Of a DNA stretch of 56,139 bases, positions 26,850 through 36,485 are shown in pieces. The position numbers and the translations under genes are program-made. The notes beneath the pieces are model-generated. The model saw only the letters and a list, made by a program, of their open reading frames with translations, was not told where the DNA came from and ran no database searches. Source of the stretch: Candidatus Bathyarchaeota archaeon (GTDB taxonomy: Archaea; Thermoproteota; Bathyarchaeia; 40CM-2-53-6; DTDX01); NCBI GenBank assembly GCA_018396775.1, contig JAGTRF010000012.1:1-56139 (forward strand). The letters run 5' to 3'. Positions within the stretch are counted from its first letter, which is position 1, and each line of letters begins with the position of its first letter.

Positions 26850-28634
26850 ATGGTTAGAGTGGCGGTTTTAGATAAAGATCAATGTAAACCTAAAGATTGC
26901 GGCTTACCCTGCTTAAAATACTGCCCTAAGGTAAGAGATAAAATAGAAGCAATAAAAATTGTTCAAAACGAAGGTAAACCTGTTATTATAGAGGTTTTAT
27001 GCTCTGGATGCGGTATTTGCGTAAAGAAGTGCCCCTTTAAAGCTATTTCAATAGTAAATTTACCTGAAGAACTTGAAGAAGAGTGCAGTTACAGATATGG
27101 CTTAAATATGTTTAAGCTTTATAGACTGCCTATACCTAAAGAAGGTGTTATTACCGGTTTAATAGGTAGAAATGGCGTTGGAAAATCTACAGCTTTAAAA
27201 ATACTTTCTGGAGAAGTTAAACCTAATTTAGGACATTTTACTCAAGAACCGAGCTGGGAAGAGGTTATAAAACATTTTAGAGGTTCAACGCTTCAAACTT
27301 ACTTTGAAAAATTAAGCAAGAAAAAATTGAAGGTTATTGCTAAACCTCAATATATAGATAAAATTCCAAAATATATTAAGGGTAAAGTTTTAGATGTTTT
27401 AAGCAGAGTAAATGAAAAGGGAATTCTTAAGAAGTTAATTAATGAGTTGCAATTAAAAAACTTTTTAGATAGACCTTTAGAGGTTTTAAGCGGTGGAGAA
27501 CTTCAAAGAGTAGCTATAGCAGCAGCTTTATCTAGAGATGCTGATGTGTATATTTTTGATGAACCTTCAAGCCATCTTGATGTTCTTCAAAGATTAAATG
27601 TAGCTAAAGCTATAAGAGAGTTGGTAACTGAGGGGAAAACTGTTTTGCTTGCAGAACATGATTTAGCTATGCTAGATTATCTTTCTGATCAAGTATGCAT
27701 ATTATATGGCGAGCCGGGAGTTTATGGCGTGGTATCACATCCTCATGGAGTAAGAGTTGGAATTAATATCTATTTAAATGGTTTTATTCCTGATGAAAAT
27801 ATGAGGTTTAGAAGCGAAGCTATAAGGTTTCACGCTAAACCTCCTAGACTAAGCGTTAAAGAAGCAGAATGGAAGATTGAGTGGGGTTTAATGAAGAAGA
27901 ATTTAGGAGACTTTAAACTTGAGGTTAAACAAGGGAATGTTAAAAGAGGAGAAATAATAGGAGTTTTAGGGCCTAACGGTATAGGTAAAACAACTTTTAT
28001 AAAATTGCTTGTAGGTTTAGAGAAGCCTGATGAAGGTGAAGCGCCTAATTGGCAAGGGTTAACAATTAGTTATAAACCCCAGTATATTTCTATAAACTAT
28101 GATAATGTTGTTTTTGAGCTTTTAAAAGATATAGCTAAAGAGAAGGTTAATGAAGAATTAACTCAAAATAGCTTAATTAAACCATTAGGTTTAACAAAGC
28201 TTTTAGATAGAGAAATTAAAAATTTAAGCGGTGGAGAACTACAAAGAGTAGCTATAGCAGCCTGTTTAATTAAAGATGCTCAAATATATCTTTTGGATGA
28301 GCCTAGCGCTTACTTAGATGTTGAAGAAAGATTGACTGTAGCTAAAATTGTTAGACGAATTATTGAAGAGAAGGAAGCTTTCGCTTTTATAGTTGAGCAT
28401 GATATTGTTGCTCAAGATGCTTTAGCTGATAGAATTATGGTGTTTACTGGTGAGCCTGAAAAATTTGGTGTTGCTCATGCTCCTGTTTCATTAAGAGAAG
28501 GCATGAATACATTTTTATCAAGTGTTAAGGTTACTTTTAGACGTGATCCAGAAACAGGTAGACCTAGAGCTAATAAACTTGAGAGTAAAATGGATAGATG
28601 GCAAAAAGATAGAGGAGAGTATTATTATATTTAG
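26850..28634 (+). CDS. rli: ABCE1 / RNase L inhibitor ribosome-recycling ATPase
   Basis: ABCE1 splits ribosomes after termination. The 594-residue protein has an Fe-S domain with eight cysteines (C12, C17, C21, C25, C51, C54, C57, C61), a first ABC domain (Walker A GLIGRNGVGKST, about 103-114; signature LSGGELQRVAIAAAL) and a second (Walker A GPNGIGKTT, about 374-382; signature LSGGELQRVAIAAC), each with a Walker B FDEPSSHLD or LDEPSAYLD. Length is normal. The frame ends 4 nt inside the convergent TopoVI A gene. Confidence 0.98.
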   Translation: MVRVAVLDKDQCKPKDCGLPCLKYCPKVRDKIEAIKIVQNEGKPVIIEVLCSGCGICVKKCPFKAISIVNLPEELEEECSYRYGLNMFKLYRLPIPKEGVITGLIGRNGVGKSTALKILSGEVKPNLGHFTQEPSWEEVIKHFRGSTLQTYFEKLSKKKLKVIAKPQYIDKIPKYIKGKVLDVLSRVNEKGILKKLINELQLKNFLDRPLEVLSGGELQRVAIAAALSRDADVYIFDEPSSHLDVLQRLNVAKAIRELVTEGKTVLLAEHDLAMLDYLSDQVCILYGEPGVYGVVSHPHGVRVGINIYLNGFIPDENMRFRSEAIRFHAKPPRLSVKEAEWKIEWGLMKKNLGDFKLEVKQGNVKRGEIIGVLGPNGIGKTTFIKLLVGLEKPDEGEAPNWQGLTISYKPQYISINYDNVVFELLKDIAKEKVNEELTQNSLIKPLGLTKLLDREIKNLSGGELQRVAIAACLIKDAQIYLLDEPSAYLDVEERLTVAKIVRRIIEEKEAFAFIVEHDIVAQDALADRIMVFTGEPEKFGVAHAPVSLREGMNTFLSSVKVTFRRDPETGRPRANKLESKMDRWQKDRGEYYYI

Positions 28635-29722
28635 CTTTTTTCCATTAACTCAAGCTTAGCTGGTAAATATTCGTCTACAATATATGTTAAGCCATATCTG
28701 CTGAAAGCTTCTTGCTCAGCTTTCTTTCTTATCCTTAAAAAGCTTTCTATTTCCCTTTTCCAAAGCTTACCTTCATACCGAGGATCAGTTTTTAATTCAT
28801 TAAGTCGTTTTATATCTAGCTCTGTTAATTTATCGCTTGGAAGCTTATATTTTTCAATATCGGTTGCCCATACCCCAGCCCATTTAGCATCAGGCGTATT
28901 TAAATCTCTTAAATGAGCCGCATTAGCTGAGCCGCTTATAATAACCATAGCTATATGCATTCCCCATGGGTCACCATCTGTAAAAATGTAAACTGGAAGC
29001 CCTAATTCTTGATTTAACCTTCTTATTAAAGCTCTTGTTGCTCTAGGAGCTTGACCAGCTGTTTGAACCAATAAAGCTTTAAACCTTTCATGAACTTTCT
29101 CTTCAATAAACCTTGTGAATAAAGCACCTTTCTCGATGGCGATTATTTTATCAGCTTTGCAATCAATAAACTCGCTAGTTGTTAAAGCTGGTCCAATCAT
29201 AACACCGTCTGGATGACTTGTTAAATTTAATCTTTTTCCTTCATAACCTGGAACAGTATATTCAATAGTTAAATCTCCAAAAATAGCGCTTCGCTCTTCA
29301 GGGAAAACATTAAAATCTTCTCTTGGAAAATTTATAACTGTTTCAAGATCAGTGATTATATCATCGCTTTCAGCTTGATCAATAAAGTCCATTTCAAAAG
29401 CTTGAGCTGAATAAAAAACATCTCTTAAAGTGCTGGTTTTACCTTGAGTTAAAAGATCTTTAACAAAATATGCAACCCAAATCAGTTGTGTGAAAGGCTT
29501 TAAATGCCTAATGTTTCTCGCGCTTCTTTTAACTATTTTATTGCCTAAAATATATTGTCTAATTTTTTGCTCATAAAGAATATTGCTTGTAGAACGGCTT
29601 GGCATTTCTATAGATGGGAAAGAACCTAAGTCGATTTGCTCATAAACTTTAAGCCCTAAGTTTTTAAGGTTTTCAAGCACTTTCTCTTTTCTCTTCTTCA
29701 CTACCCCAAAACTCTTCTTCAA
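28631..29722 (-). CDS. top6A: DNA topoisomerase VI subunit A
   Basis: This 363-residue subunit makes the double-strand cut of topoisomerase VI. The catalytic tyrosine is in LRDVFYSAQ (about Y104) of the winged-helix domain; the Toprim acid motifs are AIEKGALFTRF and DGDPWGMHI. The TTG start at 29722 lies 50 nt inside top6B; a GTG at 29701 is another possible start. The pair is probably translationally coupled. Confidence 0.96.
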   Translation of the reverse strand: MKKSFGVVKKRKEKVLENLKNLGLKVYEQIDLGSFPSIEMPSRSTSNILYEQKIRQYILGNKIVKRSARNIRHLKPFTQLIWVAYFVKDLLTQGKTSTLRDVFYSAQAFEMDFIDQAESDDIITDLETVINFPREDFNVFPEERSAIFGDLTIEYTVPGYEGKRLNLTSHPDGVMIGPALTTSEFIDCKADKIIAIEKGALFTRFIEEKVHERFKALLVQTAGQAPRATRALIRRLNQELGLPVYIFTDGDPWGMHIAMVIISGSANAAHLRDLNTPDAKWAGVWATDIEKYKLPSDKLTELDIKRLNELKTDPRYEGKLWKREIESFLRIRKKAEQEAFSRYGLTYIVDEYLPAKLELMEKS

Positions 29723-31229
29723 TTTTACTCGCCTTTTTTAATAAGGTTTTAATTTCAGGCTCCTTCTTTTTTTCAGAAAGCTTGGTTGAAAATAAAGCTA
29801 TTTTAGGAAGGTATTTAGCGAAAACTCCAAATCTCTTCTTTTCTCTTTCGATAGATCTTTTTTTAGATAAATATAAAGATAGCCTTCGTGCAACTTCTCT
29901 TACAGCGTTAAGGATTTCCCGTTCAACTTCAGGTCTATCAGCTATAAATTCTTTTCCAACAGTTTTATATGGAACTTTAGTGCTGCAAATATGAATGAAA
30001 ATAGCTATTGGAGCATCTTGAGGAATTTTATATCTTCGCCAATCAATTAAAGTGTTTATAACCTTCCATGAAACATCGCTTGCTTCATCAAAAAGCAAAG
30101 GAATTTTATTAGCGAATCTATAAAGCTCTATTTTTCCAGTTTTAGGTATTCCACCTCCATAAGCCATTCCAACTTCAACAATAAATGGGAAACCTGAATA
30201 AGTAGATGGTTTTCTTTGATAAACTGTAACAAACTCAGGGTTTAACTCTTTTTTTATCCCAATTTTCAACAATTCTTCTCCAATAGGCGAGAGGCAACCT
30301 GCGTCAGGAGGTAAAAATTCATTAAAGCTTTTTAAAGCATTAGTTAATTTAACGATATCTTCTTGAGAAAGCTGCTTAGGATTCTTTTTTAAATCAATAT
30401 TTGCAAACTTTAAGAAGCTGTTTGCTGTTGCATCTCCAACTCTTTGAAAATGCGTTTTAATAAAATCATGTAAAGTTTTCGTTTTTGTTGCTTCTATAAG
30501 CCTTCTTAAAGTTTCTACATCAACGCCATGCGGATGAAGACGTGCTTCTTCAGGTGGTTTAGGCATTTTAGTTGTCACTCTAGTGAACTTGTAAAGTTTA
30601 CCTTTAGGATCAACAAAAGTTATATTAGCATAAGGTACAACAATAGCAGTTTGCTTTAAATATTCAATTATTTTTGATGCGGCTCTAGGGTAATCTGCCT
30701 CAGTTGTAAATTCAAGAATTGTTCCATGCCATTTTCGTTTATTAGAATAGTTTTTTTTACTTAAAATTATAGGTTTATTATTTTTAATGTCAATCATTAG
30801 TTGGTATTCATATATTTCATTTCCATCTACACTTGAAATAACTAAGGTGGTTCCGTTTGTGGTTATTTGACCATATAAAAGAGCCATTTTTCCTCCAAGA
30901 CCAAAAGTTCCTCTAGTTTGCCTTAACTTATATTTTGAGCCGAAGAGAATTTGACCAAAGGCTGATGGAATTATTTCAGGCGGAACCCCAGGTCCATTAT
31001 CCTCTATTCTAACTTGATAAAAGATTTCTTCTTCATCCATTTTATTCGAGATTCTAATATAGATTTCTGGAGGAATAGTGCTTAACTCGCATGCATCAAG
31101 AGAATTTTCTACAAGCTCTCGAACAGTTGAGTATAAGGCTCTAGCTGGATTCGTAAACCCTGCTATATCTCTATTTCGATAAAAAAAGTCTGAAGGCGTG
31201 ATTTCCTGAAAAACCTCTTTTAAACTCAT
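29673..31229 (-). CDS. top6B: DNA topoisomerase VI subunit B
   Basis: This 518-residue ATPase subunit has the GHKL motifs ELVENSLDACE (38-48), EDNGPG (76-81) and GTFGLGGK (107-114), followed by a transducer domain (KIELYRFANKIPLLFD, and the KTVGKEFIADRPEVEREI end segment). ATP binding drives dimerisation and strand passage. It is slightly short compared with Sulfolobus, but domains look complete. It follows the translation-factor operon after about 120 nt. Confidence 0.97.
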   Translation of the reverse strand: MSLKEVFQEITPSDFFYRNRDIAGFTNPARALYSTVRELVENSLDACELSTIPPEIYIRISNKMDEEEIFYQVRIEDNGPGVPPEIIPSAFGQILFGSKYKLRQTRGTFGLGGKMALLYGQITTNGTTLVISSVDGNEIYEYQLMIDIKNNKPIILSKKNYSNKRKWHGTILEFTTEADYPRAASKIIEYLKQTAIVVPYANITFVDPKGKLYKFTRVTTKMPKPPEEARLHPHGVDVETLRRLIEATKTKTLHDFIKTHFQRVGDATANSFLKFANIDLKKNPKQLSQEDIVKLTNALKSFNEFLPPDAGCLSPIGEELLKIGIKKELNPEFVTVYQRKPSTYSGFPFIVEVGMAYGGGIPKTGKIELYRFANKIPLLFDEASDVSWKVINTLIDWRRYKIPQDAPIAIFIHICSTKVPYKTVGKEFIADRPEVEREILNAVREVARRLSLYLSKKRSIEREKKRFGVFAKYLPKIALFSTKLSEKKKEPEIKTLLKKASKIEEEFWGSEEEKRESA

Positions 31230-31346
31230 TTTTCAAAGCCTCATTACAACAAATTATTAAGTTTATGGTTCATAGTTATTGCTTTTTTAAATATGTTAAT
31301 TATTTTTGAAGAAGGAGGTTACGTATAAAAAGTTTAAGTTAAAAAT

Positions 31347-31916
31347 TTAACGTTTTTCCCAAAGTTCTATACTCTCCTTCTTTTTAATCTCTCTTCTTTT
31401 CGCTTCTAAAAACTTATATACTGTTGAATGCTGCTTGCCTTTAAGAAGCAGCTCTACAGCTTCTCTAGCAGCAGATAAAGAATCGTAGCTTCCTATAATC
31501 CCTATTGTATGACCGTAAACGGTTATATAGGCACCAGTATTCTCTTCAATTATTCTTCGAGTTTTTCCATCTTTACCGATAACTCTACCTTTAAGCCTTA
31601 AGATAGCATTCTCGTTTTTTCTAACCACATCCCTTAAATCTATGATTTCAAGAGATATGTCTTCATTAAAGAGTTTAAAAGCTTTTTCTGGAGAGAAGCC
31701 TCTTCCAATAGCGGTTATAATATCTCTAGCTTTAAGAATAGATAAGGGATCAGTTGATTCTTTAGGTTTAACCACCACTAACCCACTTTCACTATCTATA
31801 TTTAATTCTACCTTCAGCGTTTTTTCTATTTCAGTTTTTACTTCTCCATTTCGCCCTATGAGAATGCCTATTCTAGCTTTTGGAATTAAAAAACTTGATT
31901 CACTCAAATTTTTCAA
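31347..31916 (-). CDS. KH-domain ribosome biogenesis factor (Pno1/Dim2-like)
   Basis: This 189-residue protein has two KH domains with GRNG (21-24) and GKDG (114-117) loops, the layout of archaeal Pno1/Dim2 proteins that assist small-subunit rRNA maturation. The TTG start at 31916 overlaps the end of the RIO1 gene by 17 nt. Neighbouring RIO1 acts in the same process in eukaryotes, which supports the assignment. Confidence 0.9.
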   Translation of the reverse strand: MKNLSESSFLIPKARIGILIGRNGEVKTEIEKTLKVELNIDSESGLVVVKPKESTDPLSILKARDIITAIGRGFSPEKAFKLFNEDISLEIIDLRDVVRKNENAILRLKGRVIGKDGKTRRIIEENTGAYITVYGHTIGIIGSYDSLSAAREAVELLLKGKQHSTVYKFLEAKRREIKKKESIELWEKR

Positions 31917-32691
31917 CCACCTTTTTTATGAAATCTTCAACATTTATTGTTTTAACTCCAAGCTTTCGAAAGTAGGAGTTAAGGTTTTTCACATCGCGGT
32001 AAAGAAGCTCGTAAGCCATCGGATGGCTTATAGAAACAGCTTGAGCAAAATCAAAAAGCACAGGTTTCTCCTTCCAAACCATTATATTGTATTCGCTTAT
32101 GTCTCCATGAACTAACTTAGCCTTAACATAAAGTAATCGAATATAATTTAAAAGCTCATTATAAGTTTTAGCTGGTTTTTCTGGGGGAATATCTTTAAGA
32201 AGAGGCGCAGGTTCACCAGCTTTACCTATAAACTTCATGATTAAAACATTTCCTTCAACAGTTATTGGTTTGGGAACATTAACTTTAGCTGCATAAGCTA
32301 ACTGAAGATTTTTAAACTCTTTTTTAGCCCATAAATAGATTAAGGCTCTTGTTTCTTTGCTTACTTTTTTAAATCTTGGATCGCCTTCAATATATGTTAA
32401 CATGCCTTTTCTAAATTCTTTTGAAGCTGTTAAATAGATTTTTACAGCTACATCTCCTTCTCTGCTTTTTCCCCAATAAACTCTAGATTCTTTACCAGAT
32501 TTAACAACACCAAAAATTTTTTGAAGAATTCCTTGGTTAAGCATGCGATAAATTATCATTAAAGTTGATTTATCGAAGACTTCTTCTAAAGCCTCCATTT
32601 CTTCGCTTCTTTTTTCTTTCATCAATTGTTCAGTTATATATCTTTTCTCTCTTAATTGCAGTTTTTCAATAAGCTTTTCTTCTTTCTCCAA
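31900..32691 (-). CDS. rio1: RIO1-type protein kinase
   Basis: This 263-residue atypical kinase has GKESRVYWG (ATP loop, about 66-74), Lys84 in VAVKIY, the catalytic HGDISEYN (196-202) and metal-binding Asp214 in LFDFAQAV. RIO1 kinases complete small-subunit maturation. The gene follows aIF1A with an 11-nt gap. The His-Gly-Asp replaces the more common His-Ala-Asp. Confidence 0.94.
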   Translation of the reverse strand: MEKEEKLIEKLQLREKRYITEQLMKEKRSEEMEALEEVFDKSTLMIIYRMLNQGILQKIFGVVKSGKESRVYWGKSREGDVAVKIYLTASKEFRKGMLTYIEGDPRFKKVSKETRALIYLWAKKEFKNLQLAYAAKVNVPKPITVEGNVLIMKFIGKAGEPAPLLKDIPPEKPAKTYNELLNYIRLLYVKAKLVHGDISEYNIMVWKEKPVLFDFAQAVSISHPMAYELLYRDVKNLNSYFRKLGVKTINVEDFIKKVVEKFE

Positions 32692-32702
32692 TTTTTGAAC
32701 CC

Positions 32703-33011
32703 TTAAAGACCTTTTAAGTAGCCTTTCCGCTTAAGAGTTTCAACTTGACTTTCAGTATAACGCCAAATAACGTCGCCCCGTGTTTCTGATTGAAAATCCC
32801 ATGGCGCTACTAAAACAACATCACCTATTTTTATCCAAACTCTACGCTTCATTTTACCTCTTATTCGGCATGTTCTTTCATGTCCATCAGCGCATTTAAC
32901 AAGCAATCGATCATAACCTAACATTTGTGTGACTACACCAAAAAGCTGATTTTCAATTGGCATAACCATTTCTTTTAAAGGCTCCTCAGTGATAACTTTC
33001 TTTTTACCCAT
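32703..33011 (-). CDS. eif1A: translation initiation factor aIF1A
   Basis: This 102-residue OB-fold protein matches archaeal IF1A, with GVVTQMLGYDRLLVKCADGHERTCRIRGKMKRRVWIKIGDVVLV across the centre. It binds the decoding site of the small subunit during initiation. It is third in the operon aIF2 beta, DUF424, aIF1A, RIO1 and the KH gene. Confidence 0.97.
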   Translation of the reverse strand: MGKKKVITEEPLKEMVMPIENQLFGVVTQMLGYDRLLVKCADGHERTCRIRGKMKRRVWIKIGDVVLVAPWDFQSETRGDVIWRYTESQVETLKRKGYLKGL

Positions 33012-33047
33012 TTAAATTCCCTTTTATTTCATTAACTTGATAGCAAT

Positions 33048-33359
33048 TTAAAGCTTTAACATTTGAACATGAGGCGTGCCAGAGATATAAATTATAGCAG
33101 CAGAGTTTATTAAACCAGATTTAACCGCTGCGTTTATAATTTTTCTTCCAACTAAATTTCCAATATCAGCTTCATAAAGCTCTTTTAAAGCTTCATCAAT
33201 AGAAACAAGAGCACCTCTATAAAAGGCTTCTTTAACTTCAAGCTTTAACCTGCCTTCCCGAAAAGTTTTTCCTAAAAGCTCCGGATCGCATAAAGCAACA
33301 ATCTTTAAATCGTTTCTATAAAAAATATTCATGTAAACTAAACTCAATTTTTTCGCCAA
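33048..33359 (-). CDS. DUF424 archaeal protein
   Basis: This 103-residue protein matches archaeal DUF424 (CDPELLGKTFREGRLKLEVKEAFYRGA and GNLVGRKIINAAVKSGLI). It is repeatedly found next to aIF2 beta in archaea; here it sits between aIF2 beta and aIF1A with gaps of 10 and 36 nt, suggesting a translation-linked role. No enzymatic motif is visible. Confidence 0.85.
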   Translation of the reverse strand: MAKKLSLVYMNIFYRNDLKIVALCDPELLGKTFREGRLKLEVKEAFYRGALVSIDEALKELYEADIGNLVGRKIINAAVKSGLINSAAIIYISGTPHVQMLKL

Positions 33360-33369
33360 AAACTATTTG

Positions 33370-33795
33370 TTAAGTTTGTATAACAGAGGATTTAGCGCCG
33401 CAGGCTTCGCAAATTAAGAATAAAAATTTCCCTTCTTTCACCAGCTTCGTATCAGGTCTTTTGCAAATAGGGCATATAACAAATCGGTTAACATAAATCT
33501 CAATCAACCTTTTTATAGTCAAGTCTGGAAAACGCCCTTGAAAAAACACTCTGGAACCGGTAATAACGCTTGAAGTAGCCATTTCTTTAGAGAGAAATTT
33601 AAGGATATGATCAGGCTCTCTATTCAATTTTTCAGCGATTTCATTAAAATTTAAAATATAGGTTTTATTACCAACATTAACGCATGAAGGATTTGGAATA
33701 ACAAATCTTTCTCCGCTTAAAGGCTTTTTAGGAATTTTAACTAAAATTCTATCTAAAAGCTTAGTATACTCTTCACTCATTTTAAACGCTACCAA
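33370..33795 (-). CDS. eif2b: translation initiation factor aIF2 beta
   Basis: This 141-residue subunit of aIF2 has the central domain RFVIPNPSCVNVGNKTYILNFNEIAEKLNREPDHILKFLSKE and a C-terminal zinc ribbon CPICKRPDT...FLICEACG. It helps aIF2 bring initiator tRNA to the ribosome. It is first in a five-gene operon. Confidence 0.96.
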   Translation of the reverse strand: MVAFKMSEEYTKLLDRILVKIPKKPLSGERFVIPNPSCVNVGNKTYILNFNEIAEKLNREPDHILKFLSKEMATSSVITGSRVFFQGRFPDLTIKRLIEIYVNRFVICPICKRPDTKLVKEGKFLFLICEACGAKSSVIQT

Positions 33796-33895
33796 TTTTA
33801 TTATTCTTTAACAAAATTATTAATGCAGCGTTGCTAAAAACTATTTCTATTTAAAGCTTAAAAATAAAGATTATTAAAAAGGAGAAACTAAAATT

Positions 33896-34033
33896 TTAAA
33901 TTAAAAAATTTTCTTCTAAAACGTTGTTTTCAAGATAATTTTCTGAGAAAAAATCTTCTGGATCATATAAGTTATTTTCTTCACCGCTTTCCCAAAGCTT
34001 TGGAAATTCATCCAAACTCCATAAATTATCCAT
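33896..34033 (-). CDS. 45-residue acidic small protein
   Basis: ATG at 34033 is followed by 45 codons, beginning MDNLWSLDEFPKLWESGEEN and ending NFLI then TAA. An AAGTGATAAACT stretch lies just before the start and a TATA-like TATATATAG about 30 nt upstream (34060-34068), giving a very short leader. About 13 residues are Asp or Glu with two Trp and five Phe. It stands alone between aIF2 beta and metG. Function unknown. Confidence 0.55.
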   Translation of the reverse strand: MDNLWSLDEFPKLWESGEENNLYDPEDFFSENYLENNVLEENFLI

Positions 34034-34059
34034 AGTTTATCACTTCTACAAAAAATAAT

Positions 34060-34068
34060 CTATATATA
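34060..34068 (-). promoter_or_regulatory. TATA box for the 45-residue gene
   Basis: CTATATATAG on the minus strand lies 27-35 nt before the ATG at 34033, the expected distance for an almost leaderless transcript. Confidence 0.45.
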
Positions 34069-34168
34069 GGGTTATAAGTTGATTTTTTAAAGAAGGATTA
34101 AACGCTTTAAATCTCTAAACAAAACTTTATTCAATATAAGTAGTTGCAGTTAAAAGGGGGAGGCTAGT

Positions 34169-35863
34169 TTGGGTAAATGGGTTATATGCTGCGCTTGGCC
34201 TTATGTTAATGCGATACCGCATTTAGGAACATTTATTCATTTATTATCAGCTGATGTTTTTTACAAGTATTTACGTTTAAAAGGGGAAGAAGCAATTTTT
34301 GTAAGCGGATCTGATGAACATGGAACACCAATAGAAGTTGAAGCTATTAAAGCTGGGGTCTCTCCAAGAGAGATAACAAATAAATATCATCAAGCAATTC
34401 TCAATCTTATAGAAAAATATGATATTGAATTCACAAATTATACAAGAACTGATTCTCCAACTCATTTTAAAGTAACTCAAAGCATTCTTAAGAAAATTTA
34501 TGAGAATAAATTCATTTTTTCAAGGGAAGTAGAGCTTCCTTACTGCTTTAAATGCGAAAGATTTTTGCCAGATAGATTTATTGAAGGAGAATGCCCTTAC
34601 TGTGGCTATGATAAAGCTAGAGGAGATCAATGCGAAAGCTGCGGCAGAATTCTTGATACATTAGAATTAGTAAACGCTAGATGCGTTTTCTGCAGCTTTA
34701 AACCTGAAAAAAGAAAGTCTATTCATTGGTTTTTTGATCTTCCAAAGTTTTCTGATGTGCTTAAAAAGTATTTAAGTGAAAACCCAAGGCTTCCAGATAA
34801 CGCTAAAAAATTTTCGCTTAAATGGCTGGAGGAGGGGCTAAAGCCTAGAGCAATAACTAGAGATAATAAATGGGGTATTCCTGCACCTTTCCCTAATTCT
34901 GAAGGAAAAACAATTTATGTTTGGTTTGAAGCTGTATTAGGTTACGTTTCAGCTGTTATAGAGTGGAGTGAGAAAATTGGGAAGCCTGAATTGTGGAAAG
35001 AATTTTGGTTTAGTGAGGATTCTAGAAATGTGCATTTTATAGGGAAAGATAATATTCCATTTCATACAATAATTTTTCCAGCTCTTCTTTTAGCTACAAA
35101 AGATCCATATAATCTTCCTTGGCAAATTTCTTCAACTGAATTTATTCTTTACGAGTCTGAAAAATTCTCTAAAAGCAGGCGAGTAGGAATATGGATGGAT
35201 GAAGCATTAGAGATAGCTGAACCAGAATACTGGAGATATATATTAATTGCTATAAGACCTGAAGCTAAAGATGCAAATTTTACATGGGAAGAATTCGAAG
35301 CGCGCATAAATTCGGAATTAAACGATGTTTTAGGAAATTTTGTTAATAGAACATTAACATTTATTAAAAAATATTTTAATGGAATTGTGCCTTCACCTAA
35401 CAATTATGATGAAGTTGATTTAGAAGTTTTAAGGAAAATAAATGATACACCGAAGGAAGTTGAAAAATTAATGAATGAATTTAAGCTTAGAAGCGCCTTA
35501 AGCATGATTATAGACTTCGCTAGAGAAGGTAACAGGTATTTAAGCTTAAAGGAACCTTGGCTAAAAATTAAGGTTGATAAAAGAAAAGCGGAGACAACTC
35601 TTTATTTAGCTGTTCAAATAGTTTATGCTTTAAGCATTCTTTTAACTCCATTTCTTCCAAAAACTTCAGAGAAAATCTTAAAGCAGCTTGGATTAAATAA
35701 AAGTAGATTAAATTTAAAATGGAGTGAAGCTTCAAGCTTGATGATTAAACCAAACCATAAAATAGGAGAAGCGGAAGCTTTATTTCATAAAGTGAATGCG
35801 AACGAAGCTAAAAGCAAGCTTGAAAAAATTAGGAGTAGAAAAATAATTGAAGCTAAAGATTGA
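34169..35863 (+). CDS. metG: methionyl-tRNA synthetase
   Basis: This 564-residue class I synthetase has PYVNAIPHLG (11-20, HIGH region), a knuckle domain with CFKCERFLPD...CPYCG...CESCG...CVFC zinc ligands (about 129-175), KFSKSRRVG (KMSKS loop) and the WYVFEA-like VWFEAVLGY. It lacks the EMAP-II-like C-terminal dimer domain of many homologues. GGGGAGG precedes TTG at 34169. A PHP gene overlaps its end. Confidence 0.97.
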   Translation: MGKWVICCAWPYVNAIPHLGTFIHLLSADVFYKYLRLKGEEAIFVSGSDEHGTPIEVEAIKAGVSPREITNKYHQAILNLIEKYDIEFTNYTRTDSPTHFKVTQSILKKIYENKFIFSREVELPYCFKCERFLPDRFIEGECPYCGYDKARGDQCESCGRILDTLELVNARCVFCSFKPEKRKSIHWFFDLPKFSDVLKKYLSENPRLPDNAKKFSLKWLEEGLKPRAITRDNKWGIPAPFPNSEGKTIYVWFEAVLGYVSAVIEWSEKIGKPELWKEFWFSEDSRNVHFIGKDNIPFHTIIFPALLLATKDPYNLPWQISSTEFILYESEKFSKSRRVGIWMDEALEIAEPEYWRYILIAIRPEAKDANFTWEEFEARINSELNDVLGNFVNRTLTFIKKYFNGIVPSPNNYDEVDLEVLRKINDTPKEVEKLMNEFKLRSALSMIIDFAREGNRYLSLKEPWLKIKVDKRKAETTLYLAVQIVYALSILLTPFLPKTSEKILKQLGLNKSRLNLKWSEASSLMIKPNHKIGEAEALFHKVNANEAKSKLEKIRSRKIIEAKD

Positions 35864-36485
35864 TCTGCATGTTCATACGGTAAACTCTAAAGATGGTCAT
35901 ATATCATTAAAACATTTGCCTAAAATTATTTCATTAAAAAAACTTAATGGTGTGGCTGTGACAGATCATAATCATTTAACAAAAATCAAATTTAAGGAAG
36001 CCTTAATAATTCCTGGCGTTGAAGTAACCACTAAAGAAGGGCATTTAATAGCTCTTGGAGTTGAAAATTTAATAAAAAAAGGTTTAAACGCAATTGATGC
36101 GATTGAAAAAATCCATGAAGAAAGCGGTTTAGCGATAGCGCCTCACCCATATGATTTTATGACATCAAGGTTAAACCCATTTAAATTAAAAGGAAAGTTG
36201 GATGCTATAGAAACCATAAACTCTTCAATCTTAACTTTTAAGCTTTCCAGTTTGCTTGCTGAAAAAGCAGCGTTAAAGCTTAGCTTACCTAAAGTTGCTG
36301 GAAGCGATGCTCATATTCCAGAAGCTGTTGGAAACGCTTATACAATTATTGAAGTTTCTTCCAGTAGCATAGAAGAGGTTTTGAAGGCTATTAAAAATGG
36401 GAGAACTGAGCCATACGGTAAACCAACGCTGTTAACAAATAAAATTAAGAAGATTATTTTAGATTTTAAAAGGTTTAATCTATAG
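35847..36485 (+). CDS. PHP-domain phosphoesterase (short)
   Basis: This 212-residue protein carries KIDLHVHTVNSKDGHIS (4-20), AVTDHNHL, the GVEVTTKEGH strand, APHPYD and AGSDAHIPEAVG, all metal ligands of the PHP fold. TTG start at 35847 overlaps metG by 17 nt. Substrate unknown. It is unrelated in length to the PHP gene at 13685. Its 3' end overlaps the FtsZ-like gene convergently by 11 nt. Confidence 0.85.
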   Translation: MKLKIDLHVHTVNSKDGHISLKHLPKIISLKKLNGVAVTDHNHLTKIKFKEALIIPGVEVTTKEGHLIALGVENLIKKGLNAIDAIEKIHEESGLAIAPHPYDFMTSRLNPFKLKGKLDAIETINSSILTFKLSSLLAEKAALKLSLPKVAGSDAHIPEAVGNAYTIIEVSSSSIEEVLKAIKNGRTEPYGKPTLLTNKIKKIILDFKRFNL

